A DNA stretch of 64,000 nt from DASZTV01 sp035550655 (GTDB lineage: Bacteria; Actinomycetota; Actinomycetes; JAFAQI01): contig DASZOU010000033.1 of assembly GCA_035550655.1 (NCBI GenBank), forward strand, positions 433,114-497,113, read 5' to 3'. The translations under genes and the position numbers were made by a program. The notes beneath the pieces were generated by a model. It was given only the letters and a program-made list of their open reading frames with translations, was not told where the DNA came from and searched no databases. This document shows, in pieces, positions 51,778 through 60,481 of the stretch; position 1 is the first letter of the stretch, and every line of letters begins with the position of its first letter.

Positions 51778-53751
51778 TCAGGGAGCGGACGATGCGGCGT
51801 ACGCCGCCGCGGTGACGTCCAGGCCGAAGGTCGTGCCCGCCTGGAACAGCCAGAACATGTTGCCGACCACACCGGGCATCTCGGCGAGGAGTGCGCCCGG
51901 CGTCGGTGCCGCTTCACTGTGCGGCGCAGCAGCCACCGGCGCCGCCGCCAGGACCGGTGCAGCGCCCGCCGGAATCGCGATACGCGCTCCGGTCACGACC
52001 AGGACGACCGCGGCCAGGCAAGCACCACCGACTCGAACCAGGCGGACCATCTCCGGGTTGAAGCGACTCGCAGCCCTGGCGATCGCCGGCAGCAGGGACG
52101 GTCGCCGGCGCACCGTCCGAGTGTGCAGCGAGCGATGAGCAGCGACGAAGGTGCCGACAAGCGCGGCGACGCTCAGCCCGGCGAGCGCCGCGATCGCGTT
52201 CCACCAGCTGTGGCTGTCGCCGGTGACAGTGGCGCCGATCGCCTGCACCGCCCAGCGCGACGCTGCCAGGTCGCGCAGCTGCGAGAGCCCGGGCATGTGC
52301 ACCGCCGGCGGCAGACCGGACAGCACGAACTCGACGACGACGATCATCGGCAAGATCGCCAATGCCTTGTCCGCGGTTCGCACCAACGCTGAGACGAGCA
52401 TCGCGGTCGTGACCGCGCAGAGGCCGGCCAGCGCCATCGCTATCGCAAGCTCGGCAGTGCCGGAGGGGACAACCGCGCCCGTCGCCGGCACGAGCTGGCG
52501 TCGTACCGCGATCGCGGTGACGACTACCGCCTGGATCGCGATGAGCGGCCCGACTACCGCGAGCTTCGATGCGACGTACGCCCGCGTGGACAGCCCCGCG
52601 CGGTGCTCGCGGCTGAGGATGCGGCGCTCCTTGACGATCTCGCGGATCGAGTTGGACATGCCGAGCCAGGTCACACAGGTGGTCAGCAGGACAGCCATTC
52701 CCGTCGCCGACAACGGCGTCGCATGCCCCGCCGCGAGGCGCGGGCGCTGCAAGCCTGCGGGGGTGACGAACGCAAGCAACAAGCCGCCGAGGACGAGCGC
52801 CTGCATCGCGAACAACGCGGTGCGCCGGCGGTCGCTGAAGGTGACCCGCGCGTAGCGGCGGGTGAGCGTCGAGAACTGCTGCCGGGCGGAGGGACGTACG
52901 ACGGGAAGCCGCGTCCGGCCGGACATCGGTCGGACCGCGACCGCCGGCTTGGGGATGTACAGCGAATCGGGCGCGGCATCGAGCAGGTTGAACAGCTCAG
53001 CCGGTGAGGAGCTGCCGAAGTAGTCGTGCATCCGCGCGGTCGGACCGAAGTAGGCCAGTCCGCCGCCGGACGCCAGGACCGCCACCTGGTCGCAGTCGGC
53101 AATCACCTGCTGGCTGTGGGTCACGACGACCACACACTGTCCGAGGTCGGCGAGACGCCGCAGCGTCGTCATCACGGTGGCCTCGTAGCCGGGATCGAGG
53201 CTCGAGGTCGGCTCGTCGAGGATCAGGACATCGGGCTGGCTGAGCAGCTCGAGCGCGATGCTGACCCGCTTGCGCTGACCCACCGACAGCGACTCGATCT
53301 TGGCGTCTGCCTGCGGCGCCAGCCTGGTCTCGTCGAGGACGGAGTCGATGCGGCTCCGGCGGTCGCCCGGCGCACTTCGCGGCAAGCGCAGCTCGGCGGC
53401 GTACCCGAGCGTCTGGCGGACCGACAGCTCGCCGTGCAGTGCGTCCTCCTGCGCCACGTAGCCGATGCCGCGGCGGGACGACTCGGCGCGAGACACGTCG
53501 GTGCCGCCAACCGCGACGACGCCCGAGGTGAGCGGGATCGCACCGGTGATCGCGGCCGCGAGGCTGGTCTTGCCGGCGCCGGTGGGGCCGGCAATCGCGA
53601 CCATCGAGCCGGCGGTGGCCACGAAGGACACGCCGTCGAGCAGCCGCGTGCCGTCAGGAGCGTCGGCGACCAGGCCCTCGACAGAGAGCGCGATCTTGAC
53701 GGAAGGACGGACCGGAGCGTCGGAAGTGAGGAAGCGGATGTCTGCAGGCAC
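51778..53751 (-). CDS. ABCG-type ABC transporter, ATPase fused to permease
   Basis: A 657-residue half-transporter. The N-terminal ATPase has Walker A GPTGAGKT (55-62), signature LSVGQRKR (155-162), Walker B VLILDEPTSSLD and the H-loop VVVTHSQQ. The C-terminal part from about residue 310 has about six membrane helices. ATPase-then-permease order is the ABCG (White) arrangement. It probably exports a lipid or glycolipid (inference). Start ATG 53751; the DUF732-like gene lies 6 bp upstream in the same direction. Confidence 0.88.
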   Translation of the reverse strand: MPADIRFLTSDAPVRPSVKIALSVEGLVADAPDGTRLLDGVSFVATAGSMVAIAGPTGAGKTSLAAAITGAIPLTSGVVAVGGTDVSRAESSRRGIGYVAQEDALHGELSVRQTLGYAAELRLPRSAPGDRRSRIDSVLDETRLAPQADAKIESLSVGQRKRVSIALELLSQPDVLILDEPTSSLDPGYEATVMTTLRRLADLGQCVVVVTHSQQVIADCDQVAVLASGGGLAYFGPTARMHDYFGSSSPAELFNLLDAAPDSLYIPKPAVAVRPMSGRTRLPVVRPSARQQFSTLTRRYARVTFSDRRRTALFAMQALVLGGLLLAFVTPAGLQRPRLAAGHATPLSATGMAVLLTTCVTWLGMSNSIREIVKERRILSREHRAGLSTRAYVASKLAVVGPLIAIQAVVVTAIAVRRQLVPATGAVVPSGTAELAIAMALAGLCAVTTAMLVSALVRTADKALAILPMIVVVEFVLSGLPPAVHMPGLSQLRDLAASRWAVQAIGATVTGDSHSWWNAIAALAGLSVAALVGTFVAAHRSLHTRTVRRRPSLLPAIARAASRFNPEMVRLVRVGGACLAAVVLVVTGARIAIPAGAAPVLAAAPVAAAPHSEAAPTPGALLAEMPGVVGNMFWLFQAGTTFGLDVTAAAYAASSAP

Positions 53752-53757
53752 CGCGGT

Positions 53758-54486
53758 TCAGCTCACTCGGGACTTGTAGCCAGGGCAGTAGAGGGTGACG
53801 GCGGTCTTCACCACGTAGGCGGCGCCGCCGCTCTTCAACGAGGTGAACGGGATCTGGTGCACCTTCTGCTCGACCTCGCTGATGACGGCGGAGTACGCGT
53901 GTCCCTGGTCGAAGGCGGTGCACACGTCGTTGCCGAACTGAGCCACCTGCGAAGCGGTCGGGGTGAACGGCGAGTTGACGTACTGCCGCAGCCCGGCGAT
54001 CGCGTTGGAGACGGCCGAGGAGGACGGCGTCGTGCGCGGTGCGACGGCTGGCTTGGGCTTCGGCTTGGCCTTGTGGTGACGCTTCTTGTGGTGGTGACGC
54101 TTCTTGTGGTGCGTCGCGTGCTTGATGTTCGCGGCCGGGTCTGAGCCGACGGACGAAGCAGCCGGCTGGACGATCAACGTCGAGATCAGGTTGCTCGGGC
54201 TCACCGGTGCCGCCGAGGAGGAGGGGGCCGCTGCAGCGTGAGTCGCGTGGCTGAGGGCGGTCGCCCGGCGGACATGCGCCACAGCGTGGTGTGAGGCCGG
54301 CTGGTGCGAGGCGGGTCGCGGGGCGACGTGCGCGATCGCCGGCTGCACGGGCGCTGCGCTGACGACGCGGGCAACGGGGCTCGTCCCGCTGACCTGCGGC
54401 AGGGCGCCGGCGGCGACGGCGACGGCGAGGCCCAACGTGAGGCAGGCGCCCGTTGCGATCGAGGTTCGCGCGTGTTCGGTGTTCAC
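53758..54486 (-). CDS. secreted protein with His/Lys-rich linker and DUF732-like domain
   Basis: A 242-residue exported protein. It has a signal sequence (about residues 10-28), an Ala/Ser/His-rich region, a run of alternating His and Lys at about 122-142 (HHKKRHHHKKRHHKAKPKP), and a C-terminal domain (about 160-240) with GNDVCTAFDQG and VKTAVTLYCPGY, the two-cysteine DUF732 pattern common in mycobacteria and relatives. The His/Lys run could bind metal or anionic polymers. Function of DUF732 is unknown. Confidence 0.75.
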   Translation of the reverse strand: MNTEHARTSIATGACLTLGLAVAVAAGALPQVSGTSPVARVVSAAPVQPAIAHVAPRPASHQPASHHAVAHVRRATALSHATHAAAAPSSSAAPVSPSNLISTLIVQPAASSVGSDPAANIKHATHHKKRHHHKKRHHKAKPKPKPAVAPRTTPSSSAVSNAIAGLRQYVNSPFTPTASQVAQFGNDVCTAFDQGHAYSAVISEVEQKVHQIPFTSLKSGGAAYVVKTAVTLYCPGYKSRVS

Positions 54487-54675
54487 TTCAGGGCTCCTGG
54501 AATGTCGCAGTTGTCGGGTCCGTCCGGGTGCGCGGAGAAAGTTCTGCGCCCATCACAGGATTCGGCAACGGCAGGTCCCACGAACATGGCGAACCCGGGG
54601 GATTTCGGCCTAGTCAAACTGGTGGGCCACAAGCCACCCACCTTGTCCGCAATGGCCCCGATTTGGACGCAGAAC

Positions 54676-54705
54676 GGCGCGCCCCACGCTCAGGCGGGGC
54701 GCGCC
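54676..54705 (-). terminator. strong inverted repeat, probable terminator of the 54722-56428 gene
   Basis: GGCGCGCCCC (54676-54685) and GGGGCGCGCC (54696-54705), a perfect 10-bp GC-only stem with a 10-nt loop, starting 17 bp after the stop codon of the leftward gene. No T-run is evident, as is usual in actinobacteria. The rest of 54487-54675 has a second weaker inverted repeat near 54620-54645 and no gene. Confidence 0.65.
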
Positions 54706-54721
54706 AGCTGCGCGGAAGTGA

Positions 54722-56428
54722 CTACCAGGAGACCGAGCTGACCCCTCCGTGGACGGCGAGCTCGCTCGCGCTACCGCCCGTGGTGCCTTCCCACACCTTG
54801 CCTTCGGAGTCCGCCAGCAGCGTGTTTCCCGCGACGTCGACCGCGAGCGAGACCGGGCTGCCGTTGCGGTTCACCGTCAGCTCGAGCTTGGGCTTGCCGC
54901 CCGAGCAGCTGAGGACCTGCATCGACGTACCCGTCTGTACGGCGAACCACAGCGTGCCGTCCGGCGCGACGGTCTGGGCCCCCGGCAACCCGTTGTTCAC
55001 GTCGTAGCCGGAGCAGGCATTGTCCGACGGCGTCGGGTTGTTGCCCTGCGTCGAGTCGTAGCGAGCGAAGTAGCCCTCCATCCCGGTCCGCACGAAGGCG
55101 TCGATGTGCACTCCGTCGGACTCCCAAACCGGGTCGCCGACAACGACGGGCGGCAGGCTCGGGAAGTCGATCGCGCGCGTCTTGCCAGTCGTGAGGTCAT
55201 CGGTCACCAGCTGACCCTGCCCGGCGTGGCTTCCGCAGCCGGACTGGAAGTAGACCGCCTTCGTGCCGTCGGGGCTGATATCGAAGCCAGTGATCTCATC
55301 GCCTGGCGAGGACGTCGTGACCGCGCTGTCGTTGGATGGCGCGCCGCCTCCCACCGAGATCGCGTGAAGGGAATCCACGTCACATCCGTGCTGACGCGCG
55401 GTGAAGTACAGCGTATCGCCGACATTGCGAACCTCAGTGACGGTTCCGTACGCGTCCGATCCGGCAACCGGACCCTGCGGCGTACCGTCCGCCGCGAAGC
55501 GCTCGATCACGCCAGCCTGCACGCCGTAGAAGTCACCAGCGCCTGCGACGGGCGTCGCCGTGTCGAACTCGACCTTCTGCGCCGTCAGCTCACCGAGCCC
55601 GCCGTCAGCCGGCGAGTCGACCGACACGACGATCACCCCGAAGCCGTCGTCCGATGCTGAGAACGGCACTGACGCGGACCACTGACTCGTGCCGTTGCCG
55701 AACATCCCGGTCTGGGCGTGTCCGAGGAGGGCCGGCGTCTCGGCGTCGCGGAGCTCGACCGTCGCACGCTGGTCGACGCCGAAGCCGGGGCCGCTCACCG
55801 TGAGCGGTGACGTGACGGACGCACCGGCCGAGGGACTCGAGATCGTCAGGTCGCCGGCGGGCGCGCTCGCGCCGGTGACGAGCCAGGCGTTGTGGAACTT
55901 CACCAGGTGCACGATCGTCACCGCATGATCTGTGCCGCCGATCATGCGGCTCATCGTGACGTCGGCGGCGTCGCCGTTGACCGACTTCCCGCTCGCGGTG
56001 ACATCCGTGCCCTGCTTCAGGTAGTTCTGCAACCAGTACTCGGAGACCGCCGTCGGATCGGAGATCCACGGCGAGTGGCCGCCGGCGAACTCCTGCTCCC
56101 AGCTTGCCTCCTCGGCCCCGGTCGTGAAGGGGAAGAAGGCGCCGGTCGGGAAGCCGCTGGTGCTGGGGTTCAAGGTCGGACCCGGCTGGCCCACCTTGAC
56201 GGTGGCCTTGTCGTTGCCGTGTCGTGCGATCGCAATGCCACCGACGGCAACCGCCGCAATGACGACCACCGATCCCAGGGCAAGGACCGGCCGCAGCCAA
56301 CGCTGCCGGCCGCGCTCTTCGCCGATCCGTCGCTGGATTCGCATCAGTCCATCTCCCCCTGGTTGCACGGTGTCCGCGGTCGCGGACAGCGCGTCACGTA
56401 GCCGCTGTTCCATCTGCTCGTCGTTCAT
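54722..56428 (-). CDS. membrane-anchored propeller-like protein encoded with an ECF sigma factor
   Basis: A 568-residue protein. A cytoplasmic N-terminus (MNDEQMEQRLRDALSATAD) is followed by a basic stretch and one membrane helix (about residues 50-68). Outside it has a domain with a bacterial-Ig/Gmad2-like segment (SPSAGASVTSPLTVSG, about 195-290), then TolB/YVTN-like propeller repeats (DISPDGTKAVYF, VAPDGTLWFAV). It is ATG-coupled to the sigma gene upstream and thus is the likely anti-sigma or sensor. Confidence 0.75.
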   Translation of the reverse strand: MNDEQMEQRLRDALSATADTVQPGGDGLMRIQRRIGEERGRQRWLRPVLALGSVVVIAAVAVGGIAIARHGNDKATVKVGQPGPTLNPSTSGFPTGAFFPFTTGAEEASWEQEFAGGHSPWISDPTAVSEYWLQNYLKQGTDVTASGKSVNGDAADVTMSRMIGGTDHAVTIVHLVKFHNAWLVTGASAPAGDLTISSPSAGASVTSPLTVSGPGFGVDQRATVELRDAETPALLGHAQTGMFGNGTSQWSASVPFSASDDGFGVIVVSVDSPADGGLGELTAQKVEFDTATPVAGAGDFYGVQAGVIERFAADGTPQGPVAGSDAYGTVTEVRNVGDTLYFTARQHGCDVDSLHAISVGGGAPSNDSAVTTSSPGDEITGFDISPDGTKAVYFQSGCGSHAGQGQLVTDDLTTGKTRAIDFPSLPPVVVGDPVWESDGVHIDAFVRTGMEGYFARYDSTQGNNPTPSDNACSGYDVNNGLPGAQTVAPDGTLWFAVQTGTSMQVLSCSGGKPKLELTVNRNGSPVSLAVDVAGNTLLADSEGKVWEGTTGGSASELAVHGGVSSVSW

Positions 56429-56946
56429 CGCTGTGACTCCAAGCTGTCGCGCAACGCGGCAATGCCTCGAGACGCGTGGCTCTTCACCGCGCCGTTGCTG
56501 ATCTGAAGCGCGTCGGCGATCTGCGCCTCGGAAAGGTCGCTGTAGTAACGGAGCACGAGGACCTCCCGCTGCCGTCGCGGCAAGCGGCGAAGCGCCGACA
56601 TGACGGCAGACCGCTCCACCTCTTGCATCGCGCCGTACTCAGCACTTGGTGCGTCCGGCATCGGTCGCGGCGCCTTGCGGTCCTCGACCTTGAGGTGGCG
56701 AAGCCGGGACCGCGACCGGTTCACGACCGACTGCCGCAAGTAGGCGAGCGCGTTCTCCGGATCGCGCAGCCGCCGCCACGACTTGTGGGTGGCGACGAAG
56801 GCGTCCTGTACGACGTCCTCGGCGGCAGCCGCGTCATGGAGCAGAAGGGCGGCGAGCCGGACGAGCGAACGGTAGTGCGCCGTGTACAGCGCGACGATCG
56901 CCTCGTCGGCACTGCTCACGAGGCCGGAAGAATCAGGGGGGGTCAC
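56425..56946 (-). CDS. ECF sigma factor, SigE family (second pair)
   Basis: About 173 residues. Region 2 has AAEDVVQDAFVATHKSWRRL, and region 4 has LPRRQREVLVLRYYSDLSEAQIADALQISNGAVKSH, a clear SigE-family ECF factor. GTG 56946 with a GGGGGCG ribosome site is chosen; a longer frame reaches 57066 but begins inside the palindromic repeat and is not credible. It overlaps its membrane partner gene. Confidence 0.88.
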   Translation of the reverse strand: MTPPDSSGLVSSADEAIVALYTAHYRSLVRLAALLLHDAAAAEDVVQDAFVATHKSWRRLRDPENALAYLRQSVVNRSRSRLRHLKVEDRKAPRPMPDAPSAEYGAMQEVERSAVMSALRRLPRRQREVLVLRYYSDLSEAQIADALQISNGAVKSHASRGIAALRDSLESQR

Positions 56947-57021
56947 GAACCGCCCCCTTCGATCCCCGGCCACCAGGTCGATCACAACCGTACGACGCGA
57001 GTCGGGCACACCCGGTTTACC

Positions 57022-57082
57022 GCCGAGCCCAACCTTTTCGGCGCCAAAACCCGCTTGAGACGCCAAAACCGTTGGTCTCGGC
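57022..57082. repeat. palindromic repeat, left copy, flanking the second DUF559-like gene
   Basis: Imperfect palindrome with outer arms GCCGAGCCCAAC and GTTGGTCTCGGC and an inner CTTTTCGGCGCCAAAA segment. 52 of 57 bases match the copy at 58027-58083 in the same orientation; 1002 bp separate the two. Confidence 0.85.
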
Positions 57083-57136
57083 CCGGATTGTGGATGGCGG
57101 CTGCGGCCCCGTCGCCCAATCCCCGAGGCTTCGCAC

Positions 57137-58021
57137 GTGCCGTTTGCCGGTCATGTCCCTGAGGCGTTGCGCTATCGCCCCTTCACTGCGACCGAAGCGC
57201 GCAGATACGGACTGAGCTCGTCAGCCCTCAAGAGCTCCCAGTGGCGGCACGTGTTTCGTGACGTGTGGGTCCACTCCTCCGTCGATGACACACTCGCGAC
57301 GCGGACAGCGGCCGCGAAGCTCGTTCTCGGTCGGGACGGCTTCATCTGCGGGCTCACCGCGGCATGGATCTACGGCGTCGACGTCCAGGACCGGCGCAGC
57401 TCGCTGGTATGGGTGGGGCGCCGTACCGGTGATTGGCGGCGCGCCCGGCCGGGTTGCCTGGTCCGCGAGATCACCGTCGAGCCGACTGATCTTGCTCGCG
57501 TCGACGGCGCGTGGGTGACCAGCCCCGTCCGGACCGCTTTCGACTGCGCACGGTGGTTGTCGCTCGTCGAGGCGGTGGTGGTCGCCGACGCGCTCGCGCA
57601 CAGCGAACTCCTCACCGGCGAAGAGCTCACGTCGTACATCCGGTCGCACCGCAGGCTTCGCGGTGTCATCCAGGCCGACCTGGTCGCCACACTGCTCGAG
57701 CCGTTGAGCGAGTCGCCGATGGAGTCGCGGCTTCGGGTACTGCTCGTCACATCCGGCTTTGACACCCCCGTGGCTCAGTACGTCGTGACAGATGCTTCCG
57801 GCCGGTTCGTGGCGCGCGCGGACTTCGCCTACCCCGAGCAGCGAATCATCCTGGAGTACGACGGCGCGTTGCACTGGGAGCAGCGGCGAGCCGACGACCG
57901 GCGTCGCGACGCGATCCGCAGCCTCGGGTGGACGGTCCTCGTCGCCAGTCGGTCCGACTACTACGACCAACCCCAAGCCCTCGTGATGCGCCTACGCGAG
58001 GCATTCGCTGCCGCAGCGTGA
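57137..58021 (+). CDS. DUF559-like (Vsr-fold) protein bracketed by palindromic repeats
   Basis: A 294-residue protein. The N-terminal winged-helix region (TATEARRYGLSSSALKSSQW) precedes a middle domain and a C-terminal DUF559/Vsr-like endonuclease fold: MESRLRVLLVTSGF, FVARADFAYPEQRIILEYDG with Asp and Glu, then HW and RRDAIRSLGWTVL. Start GTG 57137. It is not closely similar to the gene at 33722 but has the same domain order. Function unknown; the fold suggests a nuclease. Confidence 0.7.
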   Translation: MPFAGHVPEALRYRPFTATEARRYGLSSSALKSSQWRHVFRDVWVHSSVDDTLATRTAAAKLVLGRDGFICGLTAAWIYGVDVQDRRSSLVWVGRRTGDWRRARPGCLVREITVEPTDLARVDGAWVTSPVRTAFDCARWLSLVEAVVVADALAHSELLTGEELTSYIRSHRRLRGVIQADLVATLLEPLSESPMESRLRVLLVTSGFDTPVAQYVVTDASGRFVARADFAYPEQRIILEYDGALHWEQRRADDRRRDAIRSLGWTVLVASRSDYYDQPQALVMRLREAFAAAA

Positions 58022-58025
58022 CTGT

Positions 58026-58083
58026 CGAGCCCAACCTTTTCGGCGCCAAAACTCGCTTAAGACGCCGAAACTGTTGGGCTCGG
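58026..58083. repeat. palindromic repeat, right copy
   Basis: CGAGCCCAAC (58026-58035) and GTTGGGCTCG (58073-58082) pair perfectly, and the stem continues inwards (TTTTCGGCG / CGCCGAAA) with two mismatches. It begins 5 bp after the stop codon of the DUF559-like gene. This copy is the better palindrome of the two. Confidence 0.85.
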
Positions 58084-58105
58084 CGGTGAGGGGTACGTTC
58101 GCACC

Positions 58106-58852
58106 GTGCGTGCGGTCCCGGCCACCCTGCCTGCTCTTCCTGCTGTTGCGCTCCTGATCTTCGGGTTGGTTGCGCTACCTGCACACGCCGCGAGCGGCCC
58201 GGCGACGGCGGTCCGCACGGTCTCTCCGCTCACCAGTGCAGGGACGCTGAAGCCCGGGTACAAGGTGACCCGCCGCGAGGGTCACGGCACGTGCCAGTCG
58301 GGCTCGTTCATGACCGGGCGCGCCGACCGTTGCGCCACGCCCGCCTCAGGCGCCGTCGTCCTCGATCCATGCTGGCCGGCCGCCGAGGCCAAGACGTTCG
58401 TGTGCCAGGCCAAGCCATGGCTGCGCAAAGTGGTCGAGCTGCACGTGCCGGGCGCGGTGTCCGACGGGCCTGGCCCGCACCACCAGAGCCTGCCGTGGGG
58501 CATGCGAGTCGGCGCGAGCCTGCGCTGCCTGCTCGATCCGGGATCGGTGCGCCGGCTTTCCGGCCACCCGCTGCTGTTCCACTGCACGCACCACCGCGAC
58601 GTGTTCGGGCCATTGCACCGCAACGGCTCCCGGTGGACAGCGCATGTCTACCGAACCGGCGCACGGACCCGCTCGGGCTACCGCTCCCTCGGCTGGCTGG
58701 CCGTCCACGTCGCTTGGTACGGCGCGGCCCCTGCGCCGGAGCCGGCGGCGACTCCCACGCCCTCGCTGCTGCCGAGCCTCAGCCCGACGGCAAGTGACTC
58801 GACGGCACCTTCGACGACCGCACCGACCGCGACGGCGAGCCCGACGAGCTAG
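58106..58852 (+). CDS. secreted protein of unknown function
   Basis: A 248-residue protein with a signal peptide ending near LPAHA, then a domain with six cysteines (GHGTCQSG, ADRCATP, LDPCWPA, FVCQAK, SLRCLLD, LFHCTH) that probably form disulfides, and a Ser/Thr/Pro/Ala-rich tail. No family is recognised. It starts with GTG 58106. Its stop codon overlaps the stop of the convergent NlpC/P60 gene (CTAG shared). Confidence 0.7.
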   Translation: MRAVPATLPALPAVALLIFGLVALPAHAASGPATAVRTVSPLTSAGTLKPGYKVTRREGHGTCQSGSFMTGRADRCATPASGAVVLDPCWPAAEAKTFVCQAKPWLRKVVELHVPGAVSDGPGPHHQSLPWGMRVGASLRCLLDPGSVRRLSGHPLLFHCTHHRDVFGPLHRNGSRWTAHVYRTGARTRSGYRSLGWLAVHVAWYGAAPAPEPAATPTPSLLPSLSPTASDSTAPSTTAPTATASPTS

Positions 58853-59763
58853 GGCCGGACGATGCCGGCGACTCGGCCGTGAACCGGCATCACGCTGACG
58901 TACTGACCGGTGTAGGGCGCGTTGAGCATCCAGCCCGCGCCCAGATAGATGCCGACGTGGCTGAGCGACCGGTAGAAGAGGACCAGGTCGCCGGGCAGCA
59001 CGTCCTGAGGTGGCACGCGGCGCCCTTCGTTCCACTGGTAGCCGGTGTAGTGCAGCAGCGGGACGCCCGCCTTGCCATACGCCCAGCGGACCAGGCCGGA
59101 GCAGTCGAAGGTCCTCGGGCCGGCCGCGGCCCAGACGTACGGCTCGCCGAGCCGGCTCATAGCAGCGCGAATCGCCACCATCGCCACCGCCGGGTCGCTC
59201 GGCAACGGTGGCAACACCGGCTCGACGTAGACCCCGTCGGGTCGCTGCGGCGGCGCCGGCAGCTTGTGATCGTGGCGATGGTGCATGCCGAGCCCACGGG
59301 AGGTCCCCACCCGTACGGCGTGGCTGAACAGGCGGAGCGTGTGCGTCACGGTGACGCGACGGTGACGGGCGCGCGGATGCAGCTGGTGCGACAGGTTGTA
59401 GGGCACCGCGCCCATCACAGCGGTCGTGTCCGTCGGGTCCAGTTTGGGATCGTCCTGGCGGGCCTGTTGAAGGAGCGCGTAGATCGCGGTCATCACCGCC
59501 GCTGCCGGCTTGCTGTCCATGTCCTCGGGCGCCGCCAGAAGGGCACCGGAGTCGACCGCCTCGGTCACGATGGCGTGGGCGGCGAGCTGAAGGTCCGAGG
59601 CGTTGATCGCCGCGACCTGAGCCGGGCCGGGCTTGCTCGGCGTCGCCGCCACCACTGCGGCGCCAGTCGCGGCAACCAGGCAGATAGCCAAGCCCAGCGC
59701 GACGCGCAGCAGACGCGTGGCGCGGTCTCGATCAATACCAGCCGAGTTCGACAAGCTGGACAC
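58849..59763 (-). CDS. secreted NlpC/P60 peptidoglycan hydrolase
   Basis: A 304-residue exported endopeptidase with a membrane signal (about residues 20-40), a spacer of about 130 residues and a C-terminal NlpC/P60 domain: FDCSGLVRWAYGKAGV with the catalytic Cys, LSHVGIYLGAG with His, and WMLNAPYTG at the third site. It cleaves stem peptides of peptidoglycan. Unlike the hydrolase in the conjugative element it has no transglycosylase domain. Confidence 0.88.
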   Translation of the reverse strand: MSSLSNSAGIDRDRATRLLRVALGLAICLVAATGAAVVAATPSKPGPAQVAAINASDLQLAAHAIVTEAVDSGALLAAPEDMDSKPAAAVMTAIYALLQQARQDDPKLDPTDTTAVMGAVPYNLSHQLHPRARHRRVTVTHTLRLFSHAVRVGTSRGLGMHHRHDHKLPAPPQRPDGVYVEPVLPPLPSDPAVAMVAIRAAMSRLGEPYVWAAAGPRTFDCSGLVRWAYGKAGVPLLHYTGYQWNEGRRVPPQDVLPGDLVLFYRSLSHVGIYLGAGWMLNAPYTGQYVSVMPVHGRVAGIVRP

Positions 59764-60013
59764 CTTTTCGCTAGCCCCCGTGCATCGGTCCGACGGTACG
59801 CGAAACTGCCGCGCCCGCCGCTGCCTGTTTCAACGGCCGGACCACATCGAAGGTTGACCGCTGCCTGACGGCGAATCCTGGCCACGCCCACATCGCCCGC
59901 CTATCGGGCGGATCGCCCGGGTCGCGGGCATTCACCCTTACGGCTGGCCGGAAGGGTGACGGCGACGTAGGCGCCCGTCGCCCACGGCGGTGCTGTCGAG
60001 CGCTCCGAGGCGA
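59764..60013. other. intergenic region without a supported gene
   Basis: A 250-bp gap upstream of the NlpC/P60 gene and downstream of the chemotaxis operon. It has one GC-rich inverted repeat (CGCCCG-CCTAT-CGGGCG near 59897) and no convincing ORF. A promoter for the hydrolase must lie here but I cannot place it. Confidence 0.5.
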
Positions 60014-60481
60014 CTAGCGCTGGAGGGCGGTCACCTTGAGCTGCTCGCTCCCGATGGTCAGCAGGGCTTCGGCGATCACGACCTCGCCCGGGACGCGCAC
60101 CGAGAAGTCCGCGCCGGACGTGACGACCGGGATCGACAACGCGTTGAAGCCCTCGAGCATGCCTTTGACGTTCCCGCCGACCATGTTGGTCAGCTCCCCG
60201 AACGCATCCGACACCTCAGCATCGGCAAGCTCGTCCACCGGCGTGCCGAACATCCCGGCCGCGGCCTGAGCGGCGAGCGCCTGACTCCCGGACAGCATCA
60301 CCGACCCTTGCCAGGTCCCCGAGATGTGGACGCAGCCGGTGACCCGGGCGCCGCCTGTGGGCGCCGGCTCAGCTGCCGGCTCCGGCCGCTCGCCGAGGAA
60401 GCTCGACCAGACGTCGATCGTGATCTCGGTCAGGTCAGCAACCGTGACGACCAGCCCCGTGGTGATCGACTCACTCGTCAT
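60014..60481 (-). CDS. CheX/CheC-like chemotaxis phosphatase
   Basis: A 155-residue CheC/CheX-family protein: EVSDAFGELTNMVGGNVKGML carries the Glu and Asn of the phosphatase helix, and a central beta sheet includes GCVHISGTWQGSVML. It should dephosphorylate CheY-P. ATG 60481 has AAGGAGG upstream. It is last in the leftward che operon and overlaps the end of cheR by 4 bp. Confidence 0.82.
   Translation of the reverse strand: MTSESITTGLVVTVADLTEITIDVWSSFLGERPEPAAEPAPTGGARVTGCVHISGTWQGSVMLSGSQALAAQAAAGMFGTPVDELADAEVSDAFGELTNMVGGNVKGMLEGFNALSIPVVTSGADFSVRVPGEVVIAEALLTIGSEQLKVTALQR

Noticed and set aside
56947..57066. Longer N-terminus for the second ECF sigma factor.
   Set aside because: The upstream start lies in the palindromic repeat, and the added 40 residues do not resemble sigma region 2; a GTG with a ribosome site exists at 56946.
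59880..59940. Flagellar sigma-28-type promoter because of a CCCGATA-like string on the minus strand.
   Set aside because: No matching upstream box at the required spacing; the string is part of a simple GC inverted repeat.
59764..60013. ydaO-type (cyclic di-AMP) riboswitch upstream of the NlpC/P60 gene.
   Set aside because: A GGGTGAAT string is present on the minus strand, but the other conserved blocks of the motif are not found in order.
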